Source: Fluviibacter sp964604465 (GTDB taxonomy: Bacteria > Pseudomonadota > Gammaproteobacteria > Burkholderiales > Rhodocyclaceae). From it: a stretch of DNA of 46,557 nt. Numbering within the stretch: position 1 is the stretch's first letter; every line of letters starts with the position of its first letter. The notes below the pieces were generated by a model. That model had not been told where the DNA came from. It worked only from the letters and a program-made list of their open reading frames with translations, and searched no databases. The translations under genes were made by a program, and so were the position numbers. This document shows positions 1 to 9,052 of this stretch, in pieces. The stretch covers positions 1-46,557 of the forward strand of contig CAZRYZ010000004.1 of NCBI GenBank assembly GCA_964604465.1, given 5' to 3'.

Positions 1-2287
1 TGGCACCCACGTAACCCACGTCATAGAATACATTCCAGCGCATGGTGTCGGCCAGTCCCGGCAATGGCCCCTGGAGCTCGAAGTTACCCGTGGCGATTTC
101 ATTACCCCCAATATACGAGGTACCTCCGCCGGCATTCGTGGCCTGCGGCCCCACCGTACCCGGTTTGTAACCCCGCACGGAACCGATACCACCCCCATAG
201 AAGTTCTTATAGAACGGATAGGCCTTATCGCCTATGCCCTGCCCGTAGCCCAGATTGATGTTGCCCATGGCAATCAAGGTCTTCTTCTGAGTCAGCGGCA
301 TATAGTGCTGCTGCTGATACGAGAGCTTATAGTAGGCAATGCTGCCCGGTGGGCTGGCCAACTCCGTCCCCACCCCGAAACGGTTCCCCTTAGTCGGCAT
401 GATATTCGAGTCAAAGGAATTCAGGCGCCAACCGACGCTGGAAATCAGCGACGTGTTGGTAGACCCGTACTTTTCGGTGAAGTTGTAGATGTTGTAGGGG
501 ACGTTGGGATAACTATAGGTCTGGTTTGGCGTCACACTGGTATCAGTGACGGTCACCGTGCTGGCACCCGACAGATTGATGTTGGTCGAATCCATCGTGA
601 AGCCGAGGTTCATACTGCTCGTTTCGCTCAACGGGTAACCAAAACGCACCCCACCACCACCCGACATGGTCTTATAAGTTGACAACCAGTCCAGTGTGGC
701 CGAGTTAAAGGTCTTGTAATACGCGTCATAACCGATACTGACCCCGTTCACTGTCCAGTACGGATCGGTATAGGACAGGTTATAGAGCGTATTGACCTTA
801 CTGGTATTCACGGCCAGGGTCACGTTCTTGCCGCTACCAAACAGGTTATTCTGGCTGATCGAGCCCGACAGCGTCAGCTTTTCATAGCTCGAGAAGCCGG
901 CACCGATCTGGAAGCTACCCGTGGACTTTTCTTCCACATTGACGTTGACGTCGACCTGATCGTTTGTACCCGCCACGGGTGGTGTCTGGATATCAACCTG
1001 CTTGTAGTAGTCGGTCCGCATCAGGCGCTCACGGGACAGCTTGAGCTTATCGGCGTTATACCAGGCACCCTCAATCTGCCGCATATCCTGGCGCACGACT
1101 TCGTCACGCGACTTGGTATTACCGGTCACATTGACCCGACGCACATAAACCCGACGCCCCGGATCCACAAAGAAGGTAAATCCGACCAGACGTTTCTCAC
1201 GATTGACATCCGGCGCCGCATTGACGTTGGCAAAGGCATAACCCTCCTGCCCCAGACGCTCATTAATGCCCTTGACTGTCTGGTTCACCTTATCCCGGTT
1301 GAAGATCTGACCCGGTGCAATCTGGATCAATTTGCGGATGTCCGCTTCGGGAACGATAAACTCACCCACCACCTTCACGCTGCTAATCGAGTAACGATTG
1401 CCCTCGTTCTGGGTAATGGTGAGATAGATGTTTTCCTTATCGGGGCTGATAGAGACCTGGGTGGTATCAATCGCATAATCCAGGTAGCCACGGTCCTGGT
1501 AGAACGAGCGCAGCTTCTCTAAATCAGCCGTCAGCTTCTGCCGGGAATACTGGTCCGACTTGGTGTACCAAGACATCCAGGTTGGCGTCGACAGCTCGAA
1601 AAGATCGAGGAGCTCGCTCTCCGGATAGGCCTTCGCACCGATGATATTGATCTCGCGGATCTTGGCGGTTTCACCTTCCACGATATTGAAGTTGATACCG
1701 ACACGGTTCCGCTCAAGCGGGGTTACGGTCGTCGTGATCTCAACCGCGTATTTACCCCGAGACAGGTACTGGCGCTTCAGTTCCTGCTCGGCTCGCTCAA
1801 GAACGGCCCGGTCAAAAATACGGGAATCGGCCAGCCCGACTTCCTTCAGCGCCTTGAGCACCACCTCTTTCTCAAATTCCTTCATGCCTTCGAAGGTAAT
1901 CGAAGCGATCGCCGGACGTTCAACCACGCTGACAATCAGCACATGCCCCTCGGCCTCAATCCGGACATCCTTGAAGAAACCGGTCGCATAAAGTGCACGG
2001 ATGGATTCAGAGACCTTCTCGGTATCAACGGTCTCCCCCACCTTGATCGGGAGATAGGTGAAAACGGTCCCGGGTTCGGTTCGCTGCAGACCCTCCACCC
2101 GGATATCCTTGACGACAAAGGGTCGAAAACTCGACGTTTCATGCGGGGTTTGCGCCAGAGCATCGGGGACAAGAGACACCGAAACTAACGCCATGATCAG
2201 AGCGGGAATCAACCAGCGGCTGATCGGGCGATGAGGGCGCTGAGGCCGATCTGACTGGCCAGTTAAGGGGTGGCGCTTCCGGGACAT
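1..2287 (-). CDS. bamA: BamA, outer-membrane assembly factor (3' end cut by window edge)
   Basis: Catalytic core of the BAM complex, which folds and inserts beta-barrel proteins into the outer membrane. I translated the open frame from the ATG at 2287-2285; it has no stop before base 1, giving about 762 residues. A basic N-terminus is followed by a hydrophobic stretch (LIPALIMALVSVSL) and a likely cleavage site after DALA. POTRA repeats follow, beginning FVVKDIRVEGLQR, then a C-terminal barrel with the conserved loop-6 motif SVRGYKPG (about bases 163-192). BamA proteins are usually about 760-820 residues, so only the last strands should be missing. The gene starts 7 bases after the rseP stop, as in other proteobacteria (rseP-bamA), and is presumably cotranscribed. 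The start has no strong Shine-Dalgarno sequence. Confidence 0.96.
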   Translation of the reverse strand, partial: MSRKRHPLTGQSDRPQRPHRPISRWLIPALIMALVSVSLVPDALAQTPHETSSFRPFVVKDIRVEGLQRTEPGTVFTYLPIKVGETVDTEKVSESIRALYATGFFKDVRIEAEGHVLIVSVVERPAIASITFEGMKEFEKEVVLKALKEVGLADSRIFDRAVLERAEQELKRQYLSRGKYAVEITTTVTPLERNRVGINFNIVEGETAKIREINIIGAKAYPESELLDLFELSTPTWMSWYTKSDQYSRQKLTADLEKLRSFYQDRGYLDYAIDTTQVSISPDKENIYLTITQNEGNRYSISSVKVVGEFIVPEADIRKLIQIAPGQIFNRDKVNQTVKGINERLGQEGYAFANVNAAPDVNREKRLVGFTFFVDPGRRVYVRRVNVTGNTKSRDEVVRQDMRQIEGAWYNADKLKLSRERLMRTDYYKQVDIQTPPVAGTNDQVDVNVNVEEKSTGSFQIGAGFSSYEKLTLSGSISQNNLFGSGKNVTLAVNTSKVNTLYNLSYTDPYWTVNGVSIGYDAYYKTFNSATLDWLSTYKTMSGGGGVRFGYPLSETSSMNLGFTMDSTNINLSGASTVTVTDTSVTPNQTYSYPNVPYNIYNFTEKYGSTNTSLISSVGWRLNSFDSNIMPTKGNRFGVGTELASPPGSIAYYKLSYQQQHYMPLTQKKTLIAMGNINLGYGQGIGDKAYPFYKNFYGGGIGSVRGYKPGTVGPQATNAGGGTSYIGGNEIATGNFELQGPLPGLADTMRWNVFYDVGYVGA

Positions 2288-2294
2288 CCGTCTA

Positions 2295-3698
2295 TCAGTT
2301 GAAAAGTCGCTGTAAGTCATTGAAAAGCGCGATAAACATCAGTAGACCGAGTAAGACCACGCCAAAACGCTGCAAAAGAGCCTGACGCTCGGCAGACACC
2401 GGTTTTCCCGTCAGAATTTCAACGAAATAATACATCAAGTGCCCCCCATCAAGGAGCGGTAAGGGCAATAGATTAATCACCCCCAGTGATAGGCTAACGA
2501 TCGCCAGAAAGCGTAAAAATGCTTCCGCACCCACGCGCGCGGTCTGTCCGGCCGCATTGGCGATGGTCAACGGGCCTGATAGATTATCCAGCGAGGCCTT
2601 TCCCACCAGCATCTGCCCCAGCATGACCAGGGTAAAACGGCTTTTATCGTAGGTTTCAACACCGGCAGCATAGAGCGCATCCGAGGGGCCTAGCTCCTGA
2701 CGGATCCGGAAACGGTCAAGCACCGCCGGGTCCTGAACGGGACCCAGCCCTGCCCGACCAATCTGCATTGGGATGATGCCATCGGTCCCGGAACCTGAAG
2801 GGTCCGTCACGGCAACCGGGGTCAGACTCACGGTCTGCTTCTGGCCATCCCGCTCCAGCTCGATCTGCATGACCCGATCGGGATGCGCCCGGATCTGTGT
2901 GACCACCTCTGACCACCTCACGATGGGGCGAGCATCAATGGCCAGAATCCGGTCACCGGCTCTGAAACCAGCAACCGCGGCGGCACCTGAGGGTTGAACG
3001 ACACCCACTACCGGCTCGAAATCAGGAACCGCCATTCGAATGCCGAGCGCAGGCAAGAGATCTGGCCCAAGGGATTGCCCTGCCGGCAAAGACAGCAATA
3101 GACCTTTGTCAGACGCCCCTTCGACCCGACGACCGTTATCCGTCGGTGCAACCGCAAGACTGACTTCACGCTCATCGGAAAAACCCTGAAGCAAGGCCCA
3201 CTGAAATCCCATCCAGGTCTGGACTGGCTCACCGTCCACCCGGGTCACGAGTTGACCTGCCTGGATACCGGCAACCGCTGCGGGGGAATCCGCCGGTGGC
3301 TGCGCCACGATGGGGCGCCATTCGGTGACACCATTCATGAACACGATCCAGTACAGCAGAATTGCCAGCAGGAAATTGGCCAACGGGCCGGCGGCGACCA
3401 TGATGATGCGCTTACCAACCGATTGCAGATCAAACGCGCGGTGACGATCAGCCGCACTGACGACGGCCTCATCACGACTATCCAGCGGCTTGACATAGCC
3501 GCCCAGCGGCCAGAGACACAATGCCCACTCGGTGCCCTGCCGATCCCGGCGAGACCAGAGCACCTGACCGAAACCAAAGGCAAATCGCAGCACCTTCACG
3601 CCACACCAGCGCATAGCCAAGTAATGACCCAGCTCGTGTACCGTTACAAGCAGCCCGATAGCAACAATAAATGCGAGTAAGGAAGATAAAAAATTCAT
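2295..3698 (-). CDS. rseP: RseP, site-2 intramembrane zinc metalloprotease
   Basis: Inner-membrane protease that cleaves anti-sigma factors and remnant signal peptides within the membrane. At 467 residues it is close to the family length of about 450. The zinc-binding HELGH lies at residues 21-25 in the first membrane segment, and the second catalytic motif NLLPLPLLDGGHL lies near residues 409-421 (Asp about 417). Between them are two PDZ-like regions (around AGIQAGQLVTRVDGEP and AGFRAGDRILAID). Its ATG overlaps the dxr stop in a 4-base ATGA, indicating translational coupling, and bamA follows after 7 bases. The pairing with bamA fits its envelope-stress role. Confidence 0.96.
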   Translation of the reverse strand: MNFLSSLLAFIVAIGLLVTVHELGHYLAMRWCGVKVLRFAFGFGQVLWSRRDRQGTEWALCLWPLGGYVKPLDSRDEAVVSAADRHRAFDLQSVGKRIIMVAAGPLANFLLAILLYWIVFMNGVTEWRPIVAQPPADSPAAVAGIQAGQLVTRVDGEPVQTWMGFQWALLQGFSDEREVSLAVAPTDNGRRVEGASDKGLLLSLPAGQSLGPDLLPALGIRMAVPDFEPVVGVVQPSGAAAVAGFRAGDRILAIDARPIVRWSEVVTQIRAHPDRVMQIELERDGQKQTVSLTPVAVTDPSGSGTDGIIPMQIGRAGLGPVQDPAVLDRFRIRQELGPSDALYAAGVETYDKSRFTLVMLGQMLVGKASLDNLSGPLTIANAAGQTARVGAEAFLRFLAIVSLSLGVINLLPLPLLDGGHLMYYFVEILTGKPVSAERQALLQRFGVVLLGLLMFIALFNDLQRLFN

Positions 3699-4897
3699 GA
3701 CAACCGGTTGATACAGTTACGGGCCCAGGTCCGGGCTTCGGCATCATCCGACAGAATGCTTTCTAGCGAAACCGTGGTATCGCTGGTCGCGAACCGTCCC
3801 GACCCAAGGGCCATCAGTGACTCTTCGATAACCCGGGCAATATCAAGGAAACGGATCTGGCCATCAAGAAAAGCAGCGACAGCGACTTCATTGGCTGCAT
3901 TGAGTACCGTGGGTGCGGAGCCCCCCGCCCTGAGCGCTTCGAAGGCCAGGCGCAGGCAGGGAAAAGCTTCCAGATCCGGCGCCATGAATTCGAACTGTCC
4001 GCAAGCGATCAGATCCAGCATCGGTACGCCGGACTCGATCCGGTCAGGCCAGGCTAGTGCATGCGCGATGGGTGTCCGCATATCGGGTGCCCCCAGTTCG
4101 GCGATGACGGAACCGTCGACATACTGCACCAGAGAATGGATCGTGCTTTGGGGATGCACCACGACCTGAATCTCGCCCGGAGCCAGCCCGAAAAGATAGT
4201 GCGCCTCGATGACCTCGAGCCCTTTGTTCATGAGCGTTGCCGAGTCGACCGAAATTTTGCGACCCATCGACCATTTCGGGTGACTAATTGCCTGCTCCGG
4301 GGTGACATCGGCAAGGCGCTGACGGTTATAGCCGCGGAAGGGCCCCCCGGAAGCCGTCAGGATGATGTGCGATACCCCGTGTGCGGCGGGATTACGGTCA
4401 AAACTCTGCGGCAGGGACTGAAAGATGGCATTATGCTCACTATCAATCGGGAGCAACGTAGCGCCCGAACTGCGGATCGCTTCCATGAATAGCGTACCCG
4501 CCATTACCAGTGATTCCTTATTTGCCAGAAGCACGCGCTTGCCTGCCTTGGCTGCGGCAAGGGCGGATGGCAGACCGGCTGCTCCCACGATCGCAGCCAT
4601 GACCGTATCCACATCATCGCGGGCAGCCAGCGCTACGACAGCAGCTTCTCCGGATTGAACCTCGGTTGTCAGACCCTTCTGACGCAGGCGGGTTTCCAGT
4701 TGAGCGGCCGCCACCGGATCAACCACAACCACAACAACCGGATTGAACGCGCAGACCTGCGCCTCGAGAAGATCAATGCGGCTGTGCGCAGCCAGCCCCA
4801 GCACCCGATAGCGCTCCGGGTGACGCGCAATCACATCCAACGTGCTCTGCCCGATGGAACCCGTGGATCCCAGGACGGCGATGCACTGCAGCGTCAT
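3695..4897 (-). CDS. dxr: 1-deoxy-D-xylulose 5-phosphate reductoisomerase
   Basis: Converts 1-deoxyxylulose 5-phosphate to 2-C-methylerythritol 4-phosphate with NADPH, the committed step of the MEP isoprenoid pathway; cytosolic. The 400-residue length is typical. The dinucleotide-binding GSTGSIGQ is at residues 10-17, followed by the family motifs LLANKESLVMAG, PIDSEHNAIFQ (metal-binding Asp/Glu) and LTASGGPFRG, and the conserved block KWSMGRKISVDSATLMNKG. It sits between cdsA (15-base gap) and rseP (4-base overlap). This places isoprenoid precursor supply next to undecaprenyl diphosphate synthase, which uses its products. Confidence 0.97.
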   Translation of the reverse strand: MTLQCIAVLGSTGSIGQSTLDVIARHPERYRVLGLAAHSRIDLLEAQVCAFNPVVVVVVDPVAAAQLETRLRQKGLTTEVQSGEAAVVALAARDDVDTVMAAIVGAAGLPSALAAAKAGKRVLLANKESLVMAGTLFMEAIRSSGATLLPIDSEHNAIFQSLPQSFDRNPAAHGVSHIILTASGGPFRGYNRQRLADVTPEQAISHPKWSMGRKISVDSATLMNKGLEVIEAHYLFGLAPGEIQVVVHPQSTIHSLVQYVDGSVIAELGAPDMRTPIAHALAWPDRIESGVPMLDLIACGQFEFMAPDLEAFPCLRLAFEALRAGGSAPTVLNAANEVAVAAFLDGQIRFLDIARVIEESLMALGSGRFATSDTTVSLESILSDDAEARTWARNCINRLS

Positions 4898-4912
4898 CAG
4901 CAGACTCCCGAA

Positions 4913-5725
4913 TCAGCTCGAGACCAGAACGATGAGTAGCAGTACCATCGGCAGAACCGAAAGCTGGCTATCGATCCGGTCAAGGACACCCCCATGGCCC
5001 GGCAGCAGGTCCGAACTATCCTTCACGCCAGCCTGACGTTTGATCATCGATTCGAACAAATCTCCCACGACGGAAAGCGCAAGCAATAGCAGGAGGACCG
5101 GTAGAGAAAAGATCTGGAATGGGCCACCCAGGCCATTGAGAAAGATTGCGTAAAGCACCATACAGACTGCGGCACCGGCAACGCCCTCCCAGGTTTTACC
5201 CGGGCTGATTGTCGGTGCCAGCTTGGTCCGGCCAATAAACTTGCCGGTGAAATACGCCGCGATGTCAGCCACCCATGGGACCGACATGGCCACCAGTAGA
5301 ACCATCGGCGATGGCGGAATGGACTTCAGCACAATCAGAGCAGCCCAGGCCGGTAGGACCAGAACCAGGCCAACAGCTTGGTGCAAAGGCGCACTGTGCA
5401 ACTTCCAGCCGCGCGCTAGCCACGTCGGGACCACCAGTACCCAGAAAACCACACTGACTACCGTGACGGCCAGTGAAAATGGGGGAAGCGCGTCCGCCCC
5501 GCCCACCAGGGCAAATGCCAGCAGACTCAAGCCCAGAATAGCAGACACATGCTTGCGCATCGGGACGGGAAACTCCGAAACGACCGCCATGTTCTGCCAT
5601 TCCCAGAAGGCAAGCGCTGCAATCACACTGGCAAAGATGAGCCATGACCAATCCGGCATCACGAAAAGGGTAAGAAATACGAGGGCAAAAAGCACCACGG
5701 CGGTCTTGATTCGTGTCATGAGCAT
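4913..5725 (-). CDS. cdsA: Phosphatidate cytidylyltransferase (CDP-diglyceride synthase)
   Basis: Makes CDP-diacylglycerol from phosphatidic acid and CTP, the precursor of all phospholipids; integral inner-membrane enzyme. It has 270 residues and many hydrophobic segments. The CdsA signature sits in the C-terminal third: VGDLFESMIKRQAGVKDSS followed by LPGHGGVLDRIDS. The cytoplasmic SPGKTWEGV motif precedes it. The start codon overlaps the uppS stop by one base (TGATG), so translation is probably coupled. Gene order uppS-cdsA-dxr-rseP is a common gammaproteobacterial variant (in E. coli dxr precedes uppS). Confidence 0.95.
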   Translation of the reverse strand: MLMTRIKTAVVLFALVFLTLFVMPDWSWLIFASVIAALAFWEWQNMAVVSEFPVPMRKHVSAILGLSLLAFALVGGADALPPFSLAVTVVSVVFWVLVVPTWLARGWKLHSAPLHQAVGLVLVLPAWAALIVLKSIPPSPMVLLVAMSVPWVADIAAYFTGKFIGRTKLAPTISPGKTWEGVAGAAVCMVLYAIFLNGLGGPFQIFSLPVLLLLLALSVVGDLFESMIKRQAGVKDSSDLLPGHGGVLDRIDSQLSVLPMVLLLIVLVSS

Positions 5726-6540
5726 CAGACGGCTCCAGAAGAAGATTGATTCAATCCGGCACGTTGCGCGGACTCGATCTGTTCGCCCGTTTGCCCGAAA
5801 CGTCGTTGACGTTTCTGAAAAGAACGGATGGCCGACTCGAACTCTTCCTGGGTGAAATCAGGCCAGAGAATCGGGGTGAAGTAGAGCTCGGTATAAGCCA
5901 GCTGCCAGAGCAGGAAGTTGGAGATGCGCTCTTCCCCCCCCGTCCGGATAAAAAGATCCGGCTCGGGAATACCGGCAAAGCAAAGGTAGGGTTCGAGATC
6001 CTGTTCGACATATTCACCGGCACGTTCAGGGCAAGCCTCAACAAGGCGGTTAATGGACTGGGTAATATCCCAACGACCACCATAATTGGCACAGACATGC
6101 AGTGTCAAACGATCATTGGCACCCGTCTGCGACTCGGCAGCTGCAATCATGGTCTGCAATTCGGGAGCAAATCGTGACCGGTCTCCGACAATTCTCAAGC
6201 GGATTCCATGATCCTTGAGTTTGCCCACCTCCTGCTCTAGCGCCTTCATGAAGAGCTGCATCAGTAGCGTCACTTCTTCAACCGGCCGCCGCCAGTTTTC
6301 CGAGCTGAAGGCAAACAGGGTCAGATGCCGGACGCCGAGCTCCAGACACAGGCGTACGGTGCTACGAACCGTTTCAACGCCCTGACGGTGACCGGCGACG
6401 CGCGGTAACAGGCGACGCTTTGCCCAGCGGCCATTACCATCCATGATGATGGCAATATGCTGGGGACAGACCCCGTCATGAATTGCGGCCTCGATCGTCG
6501 GCCGGGTCTGCTTGCGAAACAAACGGGAAAGCACCATCAC
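5725..6540 (-). CDS. uppS: Undecaprenyl diphosphate synthase (cis-prenyltransferase)
   Basis: Adds isopentenyl units in cis to farnesyl diphosphate to make the C55 lipid carrier for cell-wall and O-antigen precursors. It has 271 residues. Conserved region I is IIMDGNGRWAKRR (catalytic Asp about residue 34), then LFAFSSENWRRP, then DLFIRTGGEERISNFLLWQ and YTELYF near the C-terminus. Two ATGs occur in tandem at the start. An AAGGA sequence lies 4 bases before the first and 7 before the second, so the protein may begin one residue later. An 86-base gap separates it from frr, in which I see no convincing terminator. Confidence 0.96.
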   Translation of the reverse strand: MMVLSRLFRKQTRPTIEAAIHDGVCPQHIAIIMDGNGRWAKRRLLPRVAGHRQGVETVRSTVRLCLELGVRHLTLFAFSSENWRRPVEEVTLLMQLFMKALEQEVGKLKDHGIRLRIVGDRSRFAPELQTMIAAAESQTGANDRLTLHVCANYGGRWDITQSINRLVEACPERAGEYVEQDLEPYLCFAGIPEPDLFIRTGGEERISNFLLWQLAYTELYFTPILWPDFTQEEFESAIRSFQKRQRRFGQTGEQIESAQRAGLNQSSSGAV

Positions 6541-6626
6541 CGATTCCTTAGCTTAAGCCCCAAGCCACGGGCCATAGGCCACACCTGATCCGATAAGTCG
6601 GTCCAGAGACACCTGTCGACACAGAC

Positions 6627-7181
6627 TCAGATCTGCATCAGCTCCTTTTCCTTCTCACCAAGCACTTTGTCGACGTCAGCTACAAACTTGTCGGTCAGCT
6701 TCTGGATCTCATCCTGAGAGCGACGCTCGTCATCTTCCGAGATTTCCTTATTCTTCAGCAAGTCCTTCAGTGCATTGTTCGCATCACGACGCAGGTTACG
6801 AATCGCGACCTTGCCATTCTCACCCTCGGCTTTGACGAGCTTGATCAGCTCCTTGCGACGCTCTTCGGTCAAGGCAGGCATCGGAACACGGATCAGCTCA
6901 CCCTGAGCGGCCGGGTTCAGCCCCAGATCCGATTCGCGAATCGCCTTTTCAATTTTGCCGGACATGGGCTTCTCCCATGGTTGAACGCCAATGGTTCGGG
7001 CATCGATCAACGTGACATTAGCGACCTGATTGATCGGAACCATCGAGCCATAGTATTCGACCATCACATGGTCAAGAATACCGGTATGGGCTCGACCCGT
7101 ACGAATTTTTCCCAGCTCGGTCTTTAGGCTTTCGAGGGATTTAAGCATCTTCTGCTCAGTGTTCTTTTTTAGTTCGCTCAT
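6627..7181 (-). CDS. frr: Ribosome recycling factor
   Basis: With EF-G and GTP, splits post-termination ribosomes so the subunits can be reused. The 184-residue length is the family standard of about 185. Conserved stretches include the LGKIRTGRAH arm near residues 27-36, LNPAAQGELIRVPMPALTEERR in the middle, and the basic VAIRNLRRDANN helix, forming the two-domain tRNA-mimic fold. A plausible AGGA sits 8 bases before the ATG. It follows pyrH by 27 bases in the conserved rpsB-tsf-pyrH-frr order. Confidence 0.97.
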   Translation of the reverse strand: MSELKKNTEQKMLKSLESLKTELGKIRTGRAHTGILDHVMVEYYGSMVPINQVANVTLIDARTIGVQPWEKPMSGKIEKAIRESDLGLNPAAQGELIRVPMPALTEERRKELIKLVKAEGENGKVAIRNLRRDANNALKDLLKNKEISEDDERRSQDEIQKLTDKFVADVDKVLGEKEKELMQI

Positions 7182-7208
7182 AACAGTTATCCTGAGATTT
7201 CCGGGGAA

Positions 7209-7925
7209 TCAGCAATAGACCAGCGTGCCTTCGGTCGCGCCCATGACCACGCGCTCTAGTGCACCCGTTTCGAATATCGAAAAGACGTTGATTGGCAACT
7301 TCTGATCGCGACAGAGCGCGAAGGCCGTGGCATCCATCACCTTCAGGTCTTTCTGGATCGCTTCATCGAAAGAGATCGATTCATACTTGGTGGCGTTCGG
7401 ATCTTTTTTGGGGTCAGCCGTATAGATCCCGTCAACCTTGGTAGCCTTGAGAACAATTTCAGCGCCGATCTCGGCACCGCGCAATGCAGCCGCCGTATCG
7501 GTGGTAAAGAACGGGTTCCCCGTACCAGCCGCGAAGATCACGATGCGCCCCTGCTCAAGGTAACGGATGGCCTTACCACGGACATAGGGCTCGACAACCT
7601 GCTGGATATCCAGGGCCGACTGCACACGGACCGGCAAACCCGCCAGGCGCATGGCATCCTGTAAGGCTAGGCTATTCATGACCGTCGCCAGCATGCCCAT
7701 GTAGTCTGCCTGAGCCCGATCCATACCTGAGGCCGATGCCGCCACACCACGGAAGATGTTGCCGCCACCGATAACGACGCCCATCTGGACGCCCAGATCG
7801 GCCACTTTCTTGATTTCGGCCACAATACCATTGATGGTCTGACGATTGATGCCGTAGGCATCATCACCCATCAAAGCCTCACCGGACAGCTTGAGCAGTA
7901 TGCGTTTGTATTTGGGTGTTGCCAT
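7209..7925 (-). CDS. pyrH: Uridylate kinase
   Basis: Phosphorylates UMP to UDP with ATP in pyrimidine nucleotide synthesis; a hexameric amino-acid-kinase-fold enzyme in the cytosol. It has 238 residues. Seen in the protein: KRILLKLSGEALMG at the N-terminus, the glycine-rich VVIGGGNIFRG, DYMGMLATVMN, and KATKVDGIYTADPKKDP near the middle. The C-terminal third carries the ATP-site residues of the family. It is separated from tsf by 113 bases containing a strong GC hairpin, so its mRNA level may be set apart from that of tsf. Confidence 0.97.
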   Translation of the reverse strand: MATPKYKRILLKLSGEALMGDDAYGINRQTINGIVAEIKKVADLGVQMGVVIGGGNIFRGVAASASGMDRAQADYMGMLATVMNSLALQDAMRLAGLPVRVQSALDIQQVVEPYVRGKAIRYLEQGRIVIFAAGTGNPFFTTDTAAALRGAEIGAEIVLKATKVDGIYTADPKKDPNATKYESISFDEAIQKDLKVMDATAFALCRDQKLPINVFSIFETGALERVVMGATEGTLVYC

Positions 7926-8002
7926 GGGTGACCCTTTCTATACGATCAATTGCGTCAAGAAGCCGATACAACAAAACCGAATCGACGGTATTGCCACTGC
8001 AG

Positions 8003-8030
8003 ACCGGGTCACGCGCTGCGCGACCCGGGT
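8003..8030 (-). terminator. GC hairpin just after tsf (attenuator or processing-site candidate)
   Basis: Directly downstream of the tsf stop (8039-8041), the transcript can fold with an ACCCGGGT arm pairing to ACCCGGT and an inner CGCG/CGCG pairing around CAG. No U-run follows it on the minus strand. It therefore looks more like a 3'-stabilising or attenuating structure between tsf and pyrH than a full intrinsic terminator. Confidence 0.45.
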
Positions 8031-8038
8031 ACAACCAT

Positions 8039-8941
8039 TTACTTCTTGGCAGCTGCAGCGGCAGCCTGCTGGGCAGCCACTTCGGCGGCGAAGTCATCGA
8101 CCTTCTTCTCGATGCCTTCACCCACGATAAACAGCGTGAAACCCTTGATCTGCGCATTCTTCTGCTTAAGGAGCTGTTCGATGGTCTGCTTGCCGTCTTC
8201 GGCCTTCACGAAGACCTGGCCCATGAGGGTCACTTCTTTCAGGAATTTCTGAACCGTGCCTTCAACCATCTTCGCAACGATGTCCGCCGGCTTGCCGGAT
8301 TCGGCTGCTTTTTCGGTGGCAATACGACGCTCGGTTTCGATCAGTGCTGCATCAACGCCCGAGGCATCCAGTGACTTCGGCTTGTTCGCTGCGATATGCA
8401 TGGCCAGATCCTTGGCCAGCGATTCGTCACCGCCATCAACGTCCACCAGAACACCAATCTTGCTACCGCCATGCACGTAGGAAGCCACTTTGCCAGCACC
8501 TTCGATACGGACAAAACGACGAATGGTCATGTTTTCACCGATCTTACCCACCAGTTCGGCACGAACGGCTTCAACAGTGGAGCCGTTCAGCGGCAGCGCC
8601 GACAGTGCAGCAACGTCGGCCGGGTTCTGGGTCGCCACCAGCTCGGCCACTTGACGGGCGAATGCCAGGAAATCATCGTTCTTGGCTACGAAGTCGGTTT
8701 CGCAGTTGACTTCAACCATCGAGGCCAGTTTGCCGTCAGCTGACAGGTAGATACCGACGATCCCTTCAGCGGCCACACGGGCTGCAGCCTTCGATGCCTT
8801 GCTCCCTAGCTTGACGCGCAGCAGCTCTTCGGCCTTGGCCATGTCGCCCTGGGCTTCGCTCAGTGCCTTCTTGCACTCCATCATCGGCGCATCAGTCTTC
8901 TCGCGAAGTTCCTTGACCATCCCTGCGGTAATTTCAGCCAT
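8039..8941 (-). CDS. tsf: Elongation factor Ts
   Basis: Guanine-nucleotide exchange factor that recharges EF-Tu from GDP to GTP. It has 300 residues, close to the E. coli length of 283. The N-terminal UBA-like domain reads VKELREKTDAPMMECKKAL. The EF-Tu-contacting TDFVAKNDDF motif follows around residues 80-90, then the core repeats (VNCETDF, ALIETERRIA). The C-terminus is alanine-rich (QQAAAAAAKK). A clear AGGAG at 8948-8952 lies 6 bases before the ATG. It is preceded by rpsB with a UUCG-loop hairpin in the 111-base spacer. Confidence 0.97.
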   Translation of the reverse strand: MAEITAGMVKELREKTDAPMMECKKALSEAQGDMAKAEELLRVKLGSKASKAAARVAAEGIVGIYLSADGKLASMVEVNCETDFVAKNDDFLAFARQVAELVATQNPADVAALSALPLNGSTVEAVRAELVGKIGENMTIRRFVRIEGAGKVASYVHGGSKIGVLVDVDGGDESLAKDLAMHIAANKPKSLDASGVDAALIETERRIATEKAAESGKPADIVAKMVEGTVQKFLKEVTLMGQVFVKAEDGKQTIEQLLKQKNAQIKGFTLFIVGEGIEKKVDDFAAEVAAQQAAAAAAKK

Positions 8942-8947
8942 GCTTTT

Positions 8948-8952
8948 CTCCT
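8948..8952 (-). promoter_or_regulatory. tsf ribosome binding site
   Basis: AGGAG on the minus strand, 6 bases before the tsf ATG at 8941. It is one of the clearest Shine-Dalgarno sequences in the window and fixes the tsf start. Confidence 0.75.
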
Positions 8953-8984
8953 AACTCAAACGTTTAATACGGCGTATTGCAAAT

Positions 8985-9004
8985 CGGCCGCCCGAAGGCG
9001 GCCG
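8985..9004 (-). terminator. UUCG-tetraloop hairpin in the rpsB-tsf spacer
   Basis: A perfect 8-base inverted repeat, CGGCCGCC and GGCGGCCG, closes a 4-base loop that reads UUCG in the minus-strand RNA. C(UUCG)G is an exceptionally stable tetraloop. The hairpin is followed only by AUUUGC rather than a U-run, so read-through to tsf is expected. E. coli also has partial termination between rpsB and tsf; the same role here is inferred. Confidence 0.6.
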
Positions 9005-9052
9005 ACTTTGCCGGAGCGGTCATCCTGCAACGCAGGCGTCCGGCAACCAGAA

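Noticed and set aside
5223..5855. Plus-strand open frame (210 codons) across cdsA and uppS
   Set aside because: Antisense to two well-supported genes; Arg/Thr/Ser-rich without motifs.
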